The position numbers and the translations under genes were made by a program. The notes under the pieces were generated by a model, which had not been told where the DNA came from, did no database searches, and was given only the letters and a program-made list of their open reading frames with translations. This document shows, in pieces, positions 27,919-37,478 of a DNA stretch of 64,000 nucleotides. Every line of letters begins with the position of its first letter. Positions within the stretch are counted from its first letter, which is position 1. The DNA is from JBBIOU01 sp037443205 (GTDB taxonomy: Bacteria > Bacteroidota > Bacteroidia > Flavobacteriales_D > UBA2798): the NCBI GenBank assembly GCA_037443205.1, contig JBBIOU010000015.1, positions 1-64,000 on the forward strand. The letters are read 5' to 3'.

Positions 27919-28828
27919 CGATTGTTATTTGTCGGTAGTGGTATGCACTTATAATCGTGAAAGATTTATTTTAGACGCTCTGCAAAGTCTGGTAGAACAG
28001 CATTTACACCCTGATAATTTTGAGATAATTATAGTTGACAATAATTGTACCGATAATACCCGAAAAATTTGTGAAGAATTTATTTCAAAGAATCGTTTAC
28101 ACAGCTTTAAATATATTACAGAAAGCAACCAAGGACTTTCATTTGCCCGCAACCGAGGTTATAAAGAAGCAAAAGGTGATGTAGTATTGTATTTAGACGA
28201 TGATGCCGTTGCAGAAAAGAATTACCTGCAAACCGCCAAAAATTTTTTAGACAATAATCCCGATGTAAGCGCCATTGGCGGAAAAATATTTCCGCGTTAT
28301 GTAGATGGCGAACCTAAATGGATGACTAAATACAATGGCGGACTGGTAGGATATATTGACCATGGTAATAAACAAAAAGAATATGATTTAGATAATTATC
28401 CGCCCGGCTCTAACATGATAATCAGAAAAAAAATGCTCGAAGAACTTGGCGGATTTAATACCGAAATCGGCAGAATAGGTGATAAAAAATTAGGCGGAGA
28501 AGAACGTGATTTTTTTTTACGATTAAGAAGAACCTATAATAAAAAAGTTATCTATTTACCCGATTTGATAGTACACCATGTTGTAGAAAAAGAAAGATTA
28601 ACTCCGGCATTTATTAAAAAAATAAGTCATGGCATAGGTGCCAGCGAACGCATTCGTTTTAAAAATGAAAAACTTATGTTATTTGCCAAATTAATAGAAT
28701 ACACTGCTAAATTATTCGCTTCGTTTGTTTTATTTTTTGTTTTTTTGTTGCAATTAAAACCCGCTAAAGGATGGTGGCTCATAAAAGTACGTTGTTGGGT
28801 AATACAAGGATTTTTATTTGGAATATAA
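27911..28828 (+). CDS. Glycosyltransferase family 2 with C-terminal membrane segment
   Basis: GT-A glycosyltransferase of 305 residues. LSVVVCTYNRERF opens the nucleotide-sugar domain (residues 7-19), with VDNNCTDNT (about 43-51), a DXD-type YLDDDAVAE (about 94-102) and GGEERDFFLRLR (about 195-206), the acceptor-site ED-like region. A hydrophobic helix near 255-275 anchors it to the membrane. It overlaps the upstream YfhO-type gene by 8 bp and is followed after 9 bp by a DUF115-like gene, so the three probably cooperate in building a surface polysaccharide or glycolipid. Sugar specificity cannot be read from sequence. Confidence 0.88.
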   Translation: MNNDCYLSVVVCTYNRERFILDALQSLVEQHLHPDNFEIIIVDNNCTDNTRKICEEFISKNRLHSFKYITESNQGLSFARNRGYKEAKGDVVLYLDDDAVAEKNYLQTAKNFLDNNPDVSAIGGKIFPRYVDGEPKWMTKYNGGLVGYIDHGNKQKEYDLDNYPPGSNMIIRKKMLEELGGFNTEIGRIGDKKLGGEERDFFLRLRRTYNKKVIYLPDLIVHHVVEKERLTPAFIKKISHGIGASERIRFKNEKLMLFAKLIEYTAKLFASFVLFFVFLLQLKPAKGWWLIKVRCWVIQGFLFGI

Positions 28829-28837
28829 GTTGCATAT

Positions 28838-29662
28838 ATGTTTAACAGTTTTTTATCTATTTTAAAAATTATCTTAAAATCTGCCTGGGTTGTAAAATTA
28901 CCCCGTACCAATGTTTCGCATTTATATATCTTAGCAAACGGACCCTCACTGAATGAATCGCTGAATAAACACGCTGAAAAATTTATTAAAGCTCATACAC
29001 TCTGCGTTAACAACTTTGCTTTTTCAGATTGGTTTATGAAAATACAACCAAAGTATTACGTAATAAATGCACCCGAATATTATTTACCCGAACCTCCCAC
29101 GCAAATACATAAAGAATATCGCGAAAATTTATTTAAGGCTTTGAAAAATGTAAACTGGGAGATGATATTTTTTGTTCCCTATGCTGCCCAAAAATCAAGT
29201 TATTGGAAAAAAATAAAAAACCAGTTACCCTCAAACATCCGCATAATATATTTTAACCAAACCCCTGTAGAAGGGAATATTGCAATTTCGCATTTTCTTT
29301 TTCGACACAATCTGGGCATTCCTCGTCCGCACAATGTACTTATCCCTTCCCTAATGCTTGCCATCAACATGTCGTATAAAAAAATAATGCTTTATGGTGC
29401 CGACCATTCCTGGCACGAAGATTTAAAAATAACTACCCATAATCAAATAGAGGTTAACCATACTCATTTTTACGACAAGGAAAAAGTTATTATGCCAATG
29501 TATAAATTAGACGGGAAACCATTTTTTATACATGAAATTTTACGTAAATTATACTTAGCCTTTCAGGCTTATCATACCATAAAAAAATATGCCGACAGCC
29601 GCCAAACAACAATTATTAATTGCAGCGAAAAAAGCTATATAGATGCTTTTAAAAAAAACTAA
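28838..29662 (+). CDS. DUF115/MptE-like protein, probable glycan-associated
   Basis: Cytosolic protein of 274 residues with the motif YILANGPSLNESL (about 29-41), followed by HTLCVNNFAFS (about 54-64); this small-residue loop is typical of the DUF115 (6-hydroxymethylpterin pyrophosphokinase MptE-like) fold found in glycosyltransferase clusters and flagellin-modification proteins. An IMLYGADHSWHED segment near 190 is the other conserved block. It lies 9 bp after the GT2 gene, in keeping with a role in polysaccharide or sialic-acid-type modification. The substrate is not known. Confidence 0.68.
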   Translation: MFNSFLSILKIILKSAWVVKLPRTNVSHLYILANGPSLNESLNKHAEKFIKAHTLCVNNFAFSDWFMKIQPKYYVINAPEYYLPEPPTQIHKEYRENLFKALKNVNWEMIFFVPYAAQKSSYWKKIKNQLPSNIRIIYFNQTPVEGNIAISHFLFRHNLGIPRPHNVLIPSLMLAINMSYKKIMLYGADHSWHEDLKITTHNQIEVNHTHFYDKEKVIMPMYKLDGKPFFIHEILRKLYLAFQAYHTIKKYADSRQTTIINCSEKSYIDAFKKN

Positions 29663-29725
29663 CATCTGCAAAGCGGCTTAATTATTGTTTATTATTTTTT
29701 GTTTAACTTTATGTAAAAGTTTTTA

Positions 29726-30361
29726 GTGAATATTTTTTTTAAAATATCAAGCACTATAATTATTTTTTGGGCAACCTCATCTTTTATAAATTATAAAGAA
29801 CAATATGCTACACCTGTATTTGCAATATCTTTAAACTATAGTGCCAACAGCACCTTTGGTACTTTTGCCATTGTTAAAGTTGCCGGAAACCGAATTGTTT
29901 TTACCAAACAAATTACCCTTGATCAATTTTTGCTATATATGTCGGGTACGCAATTATGCGAAGCTAATACCCAACTAAAAAATCTGTTTACCGAAAACAA
30001 TATAAAATATTGCCAACCCTATTTTGACACTATAAGGAGTAAAAAATTTTGCTACGACCCCGAAACTGCCAAAAGTAAAAGATGCGATGATATTAAATTA
30101 AAATATGCGGGGTTCGACTGCCCCTTGATACAAAACCTATGGAGGGTACGTTATAAACGCAATCCAGTTGCCGCAGATACCAGAGACGACTCGGGGTGGG
30201 CAAAATTATATTATCGCCCCTCTCCCAAACAAATGGAATATTTAATAAACAGATACCATCTCAAATCATTTACCGACTATATTTACGGAGAAAATCTTTA
30301 TCGCTTTTTACAAGATATTGGTGATTCTACCTGGATTGAAGAATATAAAAACATGGAATAA
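29726..30361 (+). CDS. Exported protein of unknown function
   Basis: Predicted 211-residue protein with a GTG start at 29726 giving a hydrophobic N-terminus (MNIFFKISSTIIIFWATSSF), probably a signal peptide or anchor. The rest is a globular, Cys-containing domain (Cys near 82, 95, 107, 115 and 130) with a YYRPSPKQMEYLINRY segment near 170. I do not recognise a family. Its stop abuts the meaB start, so the two are likely translationally coupled, although meaB is a cytosolic enzyme chaperone with no evident link to an exported protein. Confidence 0.6.
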   Translation: MNIFFKISSTIIIFWATSSFINYKEQYATPVFAISLNYSANSTFGTFAIVKVAGNRIVFTKQITLDQFLLYMSGTQLCEANTQLKNLFTENNIKYCQPYFDTIRSKKFCYDPETAKSKRCDDIKLKYAGFDCPLIQNLWRVRYKRNPVAADTRDDSGWAKLYYRPSPKQMEYLINRYHLKSFTDYIYGENLYRFLQDIGDSTWIEEYKNME

Positions 30362-31393
30362 TTGACACCTGAACACACACATATAAATCCCGACTTTAAA
30401 CTAAACCGAACGAATAACACCGATATAAAAAAGTTATTTGCCGGTATAAAAGAGCATGACACCCTTTCATTAAGCAAAGCTATTACCCTGATTGAAAGTA
30501 ATAACAAAAAGCACCGCAGTATAGCAAGCGAATTAATTAAATTGTGCTTACCCCTATCGGGAAAATCATGGCGCATAGGCATAACCGGCACCCCCGGTGC
30601 AGGAAAAAGCACCTTGATTGAAGCATTAGGTAATTATTATTGCGAGCTAGGAAAAAAAATAGCCGTATTGGCTATAGACCCTTCCAGTACAATTACTAAA
30701 GGAAGCATTTTAGGCGATAAAACGCGCATGGAAAAACTTTCAGTTAATCCCCGGGCATTTATCAGACCCAGCGCTTCGGCAGGTACTTTAGGGGGAGTAG
30801 CACGCGCCACCAGCGAAGCTATACTGCTATGCGAAGCCGCAGGCTATGAAATAATTATGATTGAAACTGTAGGGGTAGGCCAATCCGAAACTGAAGTGCA
30901 TAATATGGTTGACCTGTTTATTTTACTTACCGGACCGGCCGCTGGTGACGAACTGCAAGGAATAAAAAGAGGAATAATGGAAATGGCTGATATAATTCTG
31001 GTAAACAAATATGACGGTGATTTAAAAACAGCAGCCAAAAACTCCCTCAACCAAATCAAAAATGCCTTACACCTGTTTCCTCCCAGAGCCGATAACTGGA
31101 TGGTAAAAGCAGCCCTTGTTTCCGCTTTGTATAACGAAGGAATAGAAAACATAAGCAAAATTATTGATAATTACTTCCTGCACCAGCAAGCCTATAACAG
31201 TATTGAAGAAAAAAGAAAAAAACAAGAACTGTACCGGCTTAATAAATACATTGAACAATCCCTTTTTAACCATTTTATAAATTCAGAAAAAGCTAAAAAA
31301 TTATTGGATGAAGCTAAAAAAAGCATTTTATTACAAAAATCCAATGCCTATTTAGAGGCTGATAAAATTTTAAACAGTATTTTAAAATTTTGA
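30362..31393 (+). CDS. meaB: Methylmalonyl-CoA mutase-associated GTPase MeaB
   Basis: G3E-type GTPase chaperone of 343 residues that gates adenosylcobalamin loading and protects methylmalonyl-CoA mutase. Motifs: P-loop GITGTPGAGKST (about 72-83), the Switch-I region AIDPSSTITKGSILGDKTRM (about 101-120), ETVGVGQSETEV (about 168-179) and NKYDGD (about 217-222). The C-terminal helices match the family dimerisation arm. No ATG is available near the N-terminus, so the TTG directly after the preceding stop is taken as start, implying coupling. The mutase genes (mutA, mutB) are not in the window. Confidence 0.92.
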   Translation: MTPEHTHINPDFKLNRTNNTDIKKLFAGIKEHDTLSLSKAITLIESNNKKHRSIASELIKLCLPLSGKSWRIGITGTPGAGKSTLIEALGNYYCELGKKIAVLAIDPSSTITKGSILGDKTRMEKLSVNPRAFIRPSASAGTLGGVARATSEAILLCEAAGYEIIMIETVGVGQSETEVHNMVDLFILLTGPAAGDELQGIKRGIMEMADIILVNKYDGDLKTAAKNSLNQIKNALHLFPPRADNWMVKAALVSALYNEGIENISKIIDNYFLHQQAYNSIEEKRKKQELYRLNKYIEQSLFNHFINSEKAKKLLDEAKKSILLQKSNAYLEADKILNSILKF

Positions 31394-31524
31394 ATATCAA
31401 ATATTTATCTTTTATCAACTTATTTTTCGTAATATTTTAACAACTTTTACTGCTCATAAAAAAACAGAAATACTTAACTTCAAGCTCCCTAAAATGAGGG
31501 GGGTGTAATTAAATTTTAATAATA

Positions 31525-32538
31525 ATGAATTTTACAGGGAAGAAAATTCCGGGGTTTATTGTTTTATTATTAACCTTTCTTTATGGTACCCTGGCCAATG
31601 CTCAGGGGGGAGAAATGATAGAAGGGAAAGAAATAATAGACACCATTAAAATGAACAATACCAGTGTTATACTTTTTGCCGATCGCACCTGGATGTATGT
31701 TCCCCGCACCGATTTTGACGGCAATCTGTATCCTGAAATACACCGGCAGGTTTCAGATACCTCAGTTAACTTTAAGTTACACTGGCTGAATGATATATGT
31801 TTTACTTATGATAATGACATAAGTAAATTAAAAGACAGTATTTGGCTTTGTACCGTAGATGATAATCATCGTGATTTTTGCATACCTGTTCCCGGTGCTG
31901 TTATCTCTAACTTTAAATACAGAGGTTCCAGGTTTCACCACGGTGTAGATATAGATTTAAATGTGGGAGATACGGTTTTAGCAGCTTTTAACGGTGTAGT
32001 GCGCTATGCACAATATAACAAAGGTGGCTTTGGAAATTTGGTCATCATTCGTCATTACAATGGTTTAGAAACCTACTATGCTCATCTTTCAAAAATTGAA
32101 GTAGAAGTAAATCAGGAAGTTAGAGCCGGACAGTTGATTGGATTAGGTGGAAAAACAGGCAGAGCTTACGGTCCTCATTTACACTTTGAAGTTCGTTTTT
32201 ACGACCACGCCTTTGATCCCTATGAAGTTATTGACTTTGAAAACAAAAAACTTAAAGACGAAAATTTATTTATCCATCCCGGAATGTTTGATTATAAAAT
32301 AGTATCCAGAAAAAACTACATACAAACACATCAATCAAACAGCAAACATATACATTCATCCCATAATGCAGTAGTAAAACCCGCCACTAAAGACACTAAG
32401 TATTACACCGTTAAAAGTGGCGATACACTGTCGGGCATAGCAAGCCGCTACGGAACATCCGTAAAAAAACTTTGCACACTAAACGGTATATCTCAAAATA
32501 AAACCCTACAAATCGGTCAAAAACTTAGAATTAATTAG
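31525..32538 (+). CDS. M23 family metallopeptidase with C-terminal LysM
   Basis: Exported peptidoglycan endopeptidase of 337 residues: signal peptide (1-26), a beta-rich middle (about 35-120), an M23/LytM domain (about 125-240) and a LysM domain (about 292-337, YYTVKSGDTLSGIA). The zinc site is complete: His138 and Asp142 in RFHHGVDID, the PHLHFEVR motif near 213-220, plus YAHLSK near 185. This arrangement suggests a cell-wall hydrolase that binds glycan strands by LysM. It overlaps glmM by 8 bp at the 3' end. Upstream, 31394-31524 shows no clear promoter, and a small CCCT/AGGG hairpin lies near 31488. Confidence 0.88.
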   Translation: MNFTGKKIPGFIVLLLTFLYGTLANAQGGEMIEGKEIIDTIKMNNTSVILFADRTWMYVPRTDFDGNLYPEIHRQVSDTSVNFKLHWLNDICFTYDNDISKLKDSIWLCTVDDNHRDFCIPVPGAVISNFKYRGSRFHHGVDIDLNVGDTVLAAFNGVVRYAQYNKGGFGNLVIIRHYNGLETYYAHLSKIEVEVNQEVRAGQLIGLGGKTGRAYGPHLHFEVRFYDHAFDPYEVIDFENKKLKDENLFIHPGMFDYKIVSRKNYIQTHQSNSKHIHSSHNAVVKPATKDTKYYTVKSGDTLSGIASRYGTSVKKLCTLNGISQNKTLQIGQKLRIN

Positions 32539-33925
32539 TTTTTGCTAATTGCTTGATTTCCAGCATAATTTTTTGAGCTAATGCGTTAGCCGATTGTTCT
32601 GACCGGCTTTCGGCATATATACGAATAATGGGTTCTGTATTACTTTTTCTAAGATGTACCCATTCATTATCAAACTCTATTTTCAAACCATCCGTTTCGT
32701 TATAGGGATGAGACTTAAATTTCTCCTTCATGGATTTTAGTATATTCTCAACGTCTACAGAGGGTGTGAGTTCAATTTTATTTTTCGAAATATGATAGTT
32801 TGGATAAGTATTGCGCAACTCGCTTGCACTTTTATGGCTCAGTGCCAAATGCGATAAAAACAATGCTATACCAACCAAAGCATCTCGACCATAATGTAAA
32901 TCCGGGTAAATAATACCACCGTTACCCTCCCCTCCTATTACGGCATTAACTTTTTTCATCATTGCTACCACGTTAACTTCTCCTACGGCCGAAGCAAAAT
33001 AAGTGCCCCCGTGTTTTTCGGTAACATCGCGTAAAGCACGGGTTGATGACAAATTAGATACTGTATTTCCTTTCTGATGTTTTAATACATAATCAGCAAC
33101 GGCTACCAGTGTATATTCTTCGCCAAACATATCTCCATTTTCGCATACCAAAGCCAACCTGTCAACATCAGGATCTACCACTATGCCTAAATCAGCTTTT
33201 AATTTTTTAATTTCATTAGATATATCGGTTAAATGCTCGGGTAAAGGTTCGGGGTTGTGCGGAAAATGGCCATTAACATTGCAATATAGTTTGGTAATTT
33301 TTTTTACGCCCAGTGCTTCCAGCAGCATAGGCACAGCAATTCCTCCGGTAGAGTTTACACAATCGCACACAATATGAAAATTTTTTTGTTCAATAGCCGA
33401 TATATTTACCAAGGGTAGCTTGCAAATGCTTTCTATGTGCTTTTTCAGGTAGTTATCATCGTACCTAACATTGCCCAATTCATTTATCTCTACAAACTCA
33501 ATGTTTTCGTTTGTTGCAATTTTTAAAACTTCGGCTCCCCATTGTTCCGAAATAAATTCTCCTTTTTCATTTAACAACTTTAATGCATTCCATTGAGCAG
33601 GATTATGACTGGCTGTAAGTATAATTCCTGCCTGTGCATTTTCTAATGGAACAGCCATCTCAACAGTGGGCGTGGTAGATAAACCTAAATCTAATACCTC
33701 TATTCCTAAACCAATCAAAGTATTTACTACCAAATTATTTATCATTTCTCCGGAAATACGGGCATCGCGACCTATTACGATTTTAATTTTTTGATTCGGA
33801 TATTTTTGCTTAATTAGATATCCAAAAGCTGCCGAAAATTTAACAGTATCAATAGGTGTGAGGCCTTCTGAGGGTTTTCCCCCGATAGTGCCTCTAATTC
33901 CGGATATGGATTTGATTAACGTCAT
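32531..33925 (-). CDS. glmM: Phosphoglucosamine mutase (GlmM-type phosphohexomutase)
   Basis: Alpha-D-phosphohexomutase of 464 residues. The active-site phosphoserine loop ILTASHNPAQWNALK (about 98-112), the Mg-binding DPDVDRLAL (about 242-250), the sugar-binding GGEGNGGI (about 333-340) and the phosphate-binding SNTEPIIRIYAE (about 434-445) are all visible. The N-terminal SGIRGTIGG motif is typical of Bacteroidota GlmM. It converts glucosamine-6-P to glucosamine-1-P for UDP-GlcNAc synthesis. A phosphomannomutase role cannot be excluded from motifs. It is 39 bp downstream of the dioxygenase gene and may be cotranscribed with it. Confidence 0.88.
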   Translation of the reverse strand: MTLIKSISGIRGTIGGKPSEGLTPIDTVKFSAAFGYLIKQKYPNQKIKIVIGRDARISGEMINNLVVNTLIGLGIEVLDLGLSTTPTVEMAVPLENAQAGIILTASHNPAQWNALKLLNEKGEFISEQWGAEVLKIATNENIEFVEINELGNVRYDDNYLKKHIESICKLPLVNISAIEQKNFHIVCDCVNSTGGIAVPMLLEALGVKKITKLYCNVNGHFPHNPEPLPEHLTDISNEIKKLKADLGIVVDPDVDRLALVCENGDMFGEEYTLVAVADYVLKHQKGNTVSNLSSTRALRDVTEKHGGTYFASAVGEVNVVAMMKKVNAVIGGEGNGGIIYPDLHYGRDALVGIALFLSHLALSHKSASELRNTYPNYHISKNKIELTPSVDVENILKSMKEKFKSHPYNETDGLKIEFDNEWVHLRKSNTEPIIRIYAESRSEQSANALAQKIMLEIKQLAKTN

Positions 33926-33964
33926 AAAGAAAAAATTTGCGAAAAATAATGAAATATTAAGTGC

Positions 33965-35002
33965 TTACACAAAACCCAAACGTTTTTGCATTTCGGGACT
34001 TAGTTCGGGTAATTTTCTGCGTTCTATCAAAAAACTGGTAAGCGCTGCTATTTCTTTAAATATATAATGTTTATCTAATGCTCCTTTTAAATATTCTTTG
34101 CCTGTACTGCCACCGGTGCCGGTTCGCAACCCTATTATGCGGTGCACCATATTCATGTGCCTGAAACGCCAGGTAGAAAGTTGTTCATCCGTTTCCAATA
34201 AATTATTTAATAATCTGAAAGGAAGTTGTAAGATAGGATATCCTCTGTATAACATGATAAATAATGCCGCTCTGGATGCCTTTGCAGATAATGACCTTTC
34301 GGCATTGTTTTCAAAAAATATTTCATCAAAAAGTTTTATGTTTTGTTTTTCTCCTTCTACCAGACTTTGTTCGTATTCTTTCCTATAGTCGCTCCAAAAA
34401 ACATGCATCTTTTCATTGTAGGGATATTTGGATTTAAAATTTTTCCAGTTTTCCGGCTCATCAAAAAACGGCATACGCTCTAACCAAGCATTTATTAACT
34501 CTAAAAGCGTGGGTTGTTTTTCTATATTTTTAATCATTTCGCGTTGAGCTTCTCGTAGTTGAGAAACATAATATTCTTGTCCGTAACGATGCTGATATCG
34601 TAATCCCAATTTTGCTTCGGTAATCTTAAACTGCCAACTCTGAAAACCAGATGCAGGTCTGAGCAAATCGCGAAAATCGAGAAAATCCATGGGTGTCATC
34701 GTTTCCATAATATCAATTTGATGTACCAAAACTTTTAAGATTGTGTTTATCCTATCGGTTCTGTGCACAACTGTTTGTAATTCGGGCGAATTGTCATTTA
34801 CCGGTTTAGACATAATGGCTGCTATCGAATCTATTTCGTAAATAATTTGTTTAAACCATAATTCGTATGCCTGATGAATAATGATAAACAGCATTTCATC
34901 GTGTGCGTTAATCTTTGCCAAATCGCTTTCGGGTTGTTGGGCGTTTAAAATTTTATCCAGTTGCAGGTAATCACTGTAATGTACTTCATGTTTTGTTGAC
35001 AT
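33965..35002 (-). CDS. kynA: Tryptophan 2,3-dioxygenase
   Basis: Haem dioxygenase of 345 residues opening the indole ring of tryptophan to N-formylkynurenine, the first step of the kynurenine route. The family pattern is clear: HDEMLFIIIHQAYELWFKQI (about 34-53), the substrate pocket segment FLDFRDLLRPASGFQSWQF (about 103-121), and RHMNMVHRIIGLRTGTGGST (about 281-300) with the distal/proximal His region and GTGGS loop. Other kynurenine-pathway genes (kynB, kynU) are not nearby. It lies upstream of glmM on the same strand; a structured intergenic repeat occupies its upstream region. Confidence 0.92.
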   Translation of the reverse strand: MSTKHEVHYSDYLQLDKILNAQQPESDLAKINAHDEMLFIIIHQAYELWFKQIIYEIDSIAAIMSKPVNDNSPELQTVVHRTDRINTILKVLVHQIDIMETMTPMDFLDFRDLLRPASGFQSWQFKITEAKLGLRYQHRYGQEYYVSQLREAQREMIKNIEKQPTLLELINAWLERMPFFDEPENWKNFKSKYPYNEKMHVFWSDYRKEYEQSLVEGEKQNIKLFDEIFFENNAERSLSAKASRAALFIMLYRGYPILQLPFRLLNNLLETDEQLSTWRFRHMNMVHRIIGLRTGTGGSTGKEYLKGALDKHYIFKEIAALTSFLIERRKLPELSPEMQKRLGFV

Positions 35003-35060
35003 AATATTAATTTTCGGTAAAGTAAATAAAAAATGGGTTTTTTGAGATATGATTTACATC

Positions 35061-35208
35061 ATAAACCCAAATTCAGCATTAGAAATTTGAATTTATTTCA
35101 AATTTTCGGCCAGAGGCGGACTGAGTGTGTTGAGTGTCGTGTGGGATTTGGGTTATCTGCCATCAGGCGAACATTACCCATTAGCATGCGTAATGTGTGA
35201 TAAAAAAC
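35061..35208. repeat. Structured intergenic repeat, copy 1
   Basis: About 145 bp that align along their length with 38914-39058. The ends of the left block are inverted (ACCCAAATTC near 35065-35074 and GGATTTGGGTTAT at 35144-35156), enclosing a second palindrome GAAATTTGAA/TTCAAATTTTC (about 35082-35106) and a conserved AGAGGCGGACTGAGTG core. A right-hand hairpin ACATTAC/GTAATGT (35171-35196) follows. No coding frame is conserved. It occupies most of the 225-bp gap between the dioxygenase and anmK. Confidence 0.8.
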
Positions 35209-35227
35209 ATCTTGTTTTATATAATAA

Positions 35228-36274
35228 TTACAAATAGATTGCTCCGCTAATACTGTTGCTTTTTGCACCGGTATAACTTTTTTGTATATTTTCCTTTGCT
35301 AAAAATCGTAATAAACCCAGCCAGGCAAAAACCAGGGCTTCTTTATAATCAACAATAATTTTATCAGGTACAACAACTTTACCGGAAAAATGAGATTTAA
35401 TCTTTTCCATTAAATAGAGGTTATGTGCGCCACCCCCGGTTACCAGCATTAGTCCTTGTTTATTACAAACAGCCGAAATTTGCATGGCAATATGATGGCA
35501 AACCGTTGCCAGTTTATCTTCAACAGATATTTTACTTTGGTCTAAAAGAGGTTTGAATGTTGACTCAAACCATTCTCTTGCCAAAGACTTAGGAGCAGGT
35601 AAACTATAATAATGTAATTTATTTAATTGATTTAAAAGTTTATTATAAACCATCCCCTTAGCTGCAAGCATACCGTTTTTGTCGTAAGCAAGTTTTTTTT
35701 GATTAGCCAGATAATTTAAGGCCATGTTCACAGGGCAAATATCAAAAGCTTTTCTTTGTTTTTTTTCTTTATAAGACACATTGGCTATACCTCCTAAATT
35801 GAGGCAATAATCGTAAGCAGCAAATAAGTCTTCATCACCTTGCGGAACCAAGGGCGCTCCCTGCCCGCCTAAAGCCACATCCACCGAACGAAAGTCACAA
35901 ACCACCGGTACCCCGGTTTCGGCTGCTAACACAGCGCCCGAGCCTATTTGCAGGGTAATTTTTTTTTCGGGTTGATGAAAAACGGTATGCCCATGCGAAG
36001 CTATTAAATCAACTTTGCATTTATATTTCTTAAAAAATAAATTTATCCGTTCTGCCATAAAACAGGCAAACTCATTGTGTAATATTCCCAGCTCGAGCGC
36101 TGACAAATGATGAGCATTGCGCAACTTTTTAGTTAGTACGTTGTTATATTTGAAAGTTTGTGCATGCAGAATATGAAAATTATTTTTTTTATTGACATTA
36201 AACTTACACAAGGCTACATCCAAGCCATCCAGCGAAGTGCCTGACATTAAACCTAAAACATGATATATGGACAT
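35228..36274 (-). CDS. anmK: Anhydro-N-acetylmuramic acid kinase
   Basis: Cytosolic kinase of 348 residues in peptidoglycan recycling, cleaving and phosphorylating 1,6-anhydro-MurNAc to MurNAc-6-P. The N-terminal ATP-binding block GLMSGTSLDGLDVALCKF (8-25) is diagnostic. Further blocks are IASHGHTVFHQPE (about 92-104), GVPVVCDFRSVDVALGGQGAPLVPQGD (cited in part; catalytic Asp region about 120-145), NLGGIANVS (about 158-166), and LVTGGGAHN (about 275-283). The M23 peptidase and GlmM nearby also concern cell wall, though not in one operon. The ATG at 36274 is fixed by the conserved start of the domain. Confidence 0.93.
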   Translation of the reverse strand: MSIYHVLGLMSGTSLDGLDVALCKFNVNKKNNFHILHAQTFKYNNVLTKKLRNAHHLSALELGILHNEFACFMAERINLFFKKYKCKVDLIASHGHTVFHQPEKKITLQIGSGAVLAAETGVPVVCDFRSVDVALGGQGAPLVPQGDEDLFAAYDYCLNLGGIANVSYKEKKQRKAFDICPVNMALNYLANQKKLAYDKNGMLAAKGMVYNKLLNQLNKLHYYSLPAPKSLAREWFESTFKPLLDQSKISVEDKLATVCHHIAMQISAVCNKQGLMLVTGGGAHNLYLMEKIKSHFSGKVVVPDKIIVDYKEALVFAWLGLLRFLAKENIQKSYTGAKSNSISGAIYL

Positions 36275-36301
36275 AAATTAGTATAAAACCGCATAAAATT
36301 A

Positions 36302-36309
36302 TACATTTG
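36302..36309 (+). promoter_or_regulatory. Putative -7 element of acyl-CoA dehydrogenase gene
   Basis: TACATTTG fits TAnnTTTG and ends 26 nt before the ATG at 36336, within the 61-bp gap to the divergent anmK. Confidence 0.48.
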
Positions 36310-36335
36310 CCAGCCAAATAAAAATTTTAAAGTAT

Positions 36336-37478
36336 ATGAATTTTCAGCTAACAGAAGAACATCTTGCCGTGCGCAATGCAGCCCGCGATTTTGCACAAAA
36401 TGTTTTAAAACCCGGAGTTATTGAGCGTGATACACATCAGCGATTTCCGGCTGACGAAATAAAACAATTGGCAGAACTTGGTTTTATGGGCATGATGGTT
36501 GACCCAAAATATGGGGGCAGCGGCATGGATACAATTTCTTATGTATTGGCCATGGAAGAAATTTCTAAAATAGATGCTTCTACCTCGGTGTGTATGAGTG
36601 TAAATAATTCATTAGTGTGTTGGGGCTTAGAAGCTTTTGGCACCGAAGAACAAAAACAAAAATATTTGGTTCCCTTAGCAAAAGGCGAAAAAATTGGCGC
36701 ATTTTGCTTATCAGAACCCGAAGCAGGTAGCGATGCTACTTCGCAAAAAACTACAGCCATAGATAAAGGTGATTATTATTTGCTTAACGGCACTAAAAAC
36801 TGGATTACCAATGGCAGCAGCGCCTCTGTTTACCTGGTTATTGCACAAACAAATCCCGAAAAAGGACATAAAGGCATTAACGCGCTTATTGTAGAACGTG
36901 GTATGGAAGGATTTATCGTAGGAGCTAAAGAAGATAAAATGGGCATCAGAGGCTCAGATACCCACACATTGATTTTTAATGATGTAAAAGTACCTAAACA
37001 AAATCGTATTGGCGAAGATGGCTTTGGATTTAAGTTTGCTATGAAAACCTTATCGGGCGGAAGAATAGGTATTGCTTCGCAAGCTTTAGGAATAGCTTCG
37101 GGTGCTTATGAACTTGCTCTTGCTTATTCAAAAGAAAGAAAAGCTTTTGGAAAAACTATTTCTCAACACCAGGCCATACAATTTAAATTAGCAGATATGG
37201 CTACCGAAATAGAGGCCGCCCGAGCACTTTGTTTAAAAGCCGCCTGGTTAAAAGACCAACATAAAAACTACGATTTAGCCGGTAGTATGGCTAAACTTTA
37301 TGCCTCGCGTGTAGCCATGTGGGTTACCACTGAGGCCGTGCAAATTCACGGAGGATATGGCTACGTTAAAGAATATCACGTTGAACGATTGATGCGTGAT
37401 GCTAAAATTACTCAAATTTATGAAGGTACCAGCGAAGTGCAAAAAATTGTTATTTCTAGAAGTTTATTAAAAGATTAA
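36336..37478 (+). CDS. Short-chain-type acyl-CoA dehydrogenase
   Basis: FAD-dependent acyl-CoA dehydrogenase of 380 residues, acting in fatty-acid or branched-chain amino-acid oxidation. The family signature segments are present: GAFCLSEPEAGSDAT (about 122-136), the FAD-contacting WITNGS (about 156-161), ERKAFGKTISQHQAIQFKLADM (about 266-287, cited as landmark), VQIHGGYGYVKEYHVERLMRDAK and the C-terminal YEGTSEVQ near 362-369 with the catalytic-base Glu characteristic of short-chain/butyryl-type enzymes. No ETF genes are next to it. It converges on, and overlaps by 23 bp, the PAP2 phosphatase gene. Confidence 0.93.
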   Translation: MNFQLTEEHLAVRNAARDFAQNVLKPGVIERDTHQRFPADEIKQLAELGFMGMMVDPKYGGSGMDTISYVLAMEEISKIDASTSVCMSVNNSLVCWGLEAFGTEEQKQKYLVPLAKGEKIGAFCLSEPEAGSDATSQKTTAIDKGDYYLLNGTKNWITNGSSASVYLVIAQTNPEKGHKGINALIVERGMEGFIVGAKEDKMGIRGSDTHTLIFNDVKVPKQNRIGEDGFGFKFAMKTLSGGRIGIASQALGIASGAYELALAYSKERKAFGKTISQHQAIQFKLADMATEIEAARALCLKAAWLKDQHKNYDLAGSMAKLYASRVAMWVTTEAVQIHGGYGYVKEYHVERLMRDAKITQIYEGTSEVQKIVISRSLLKD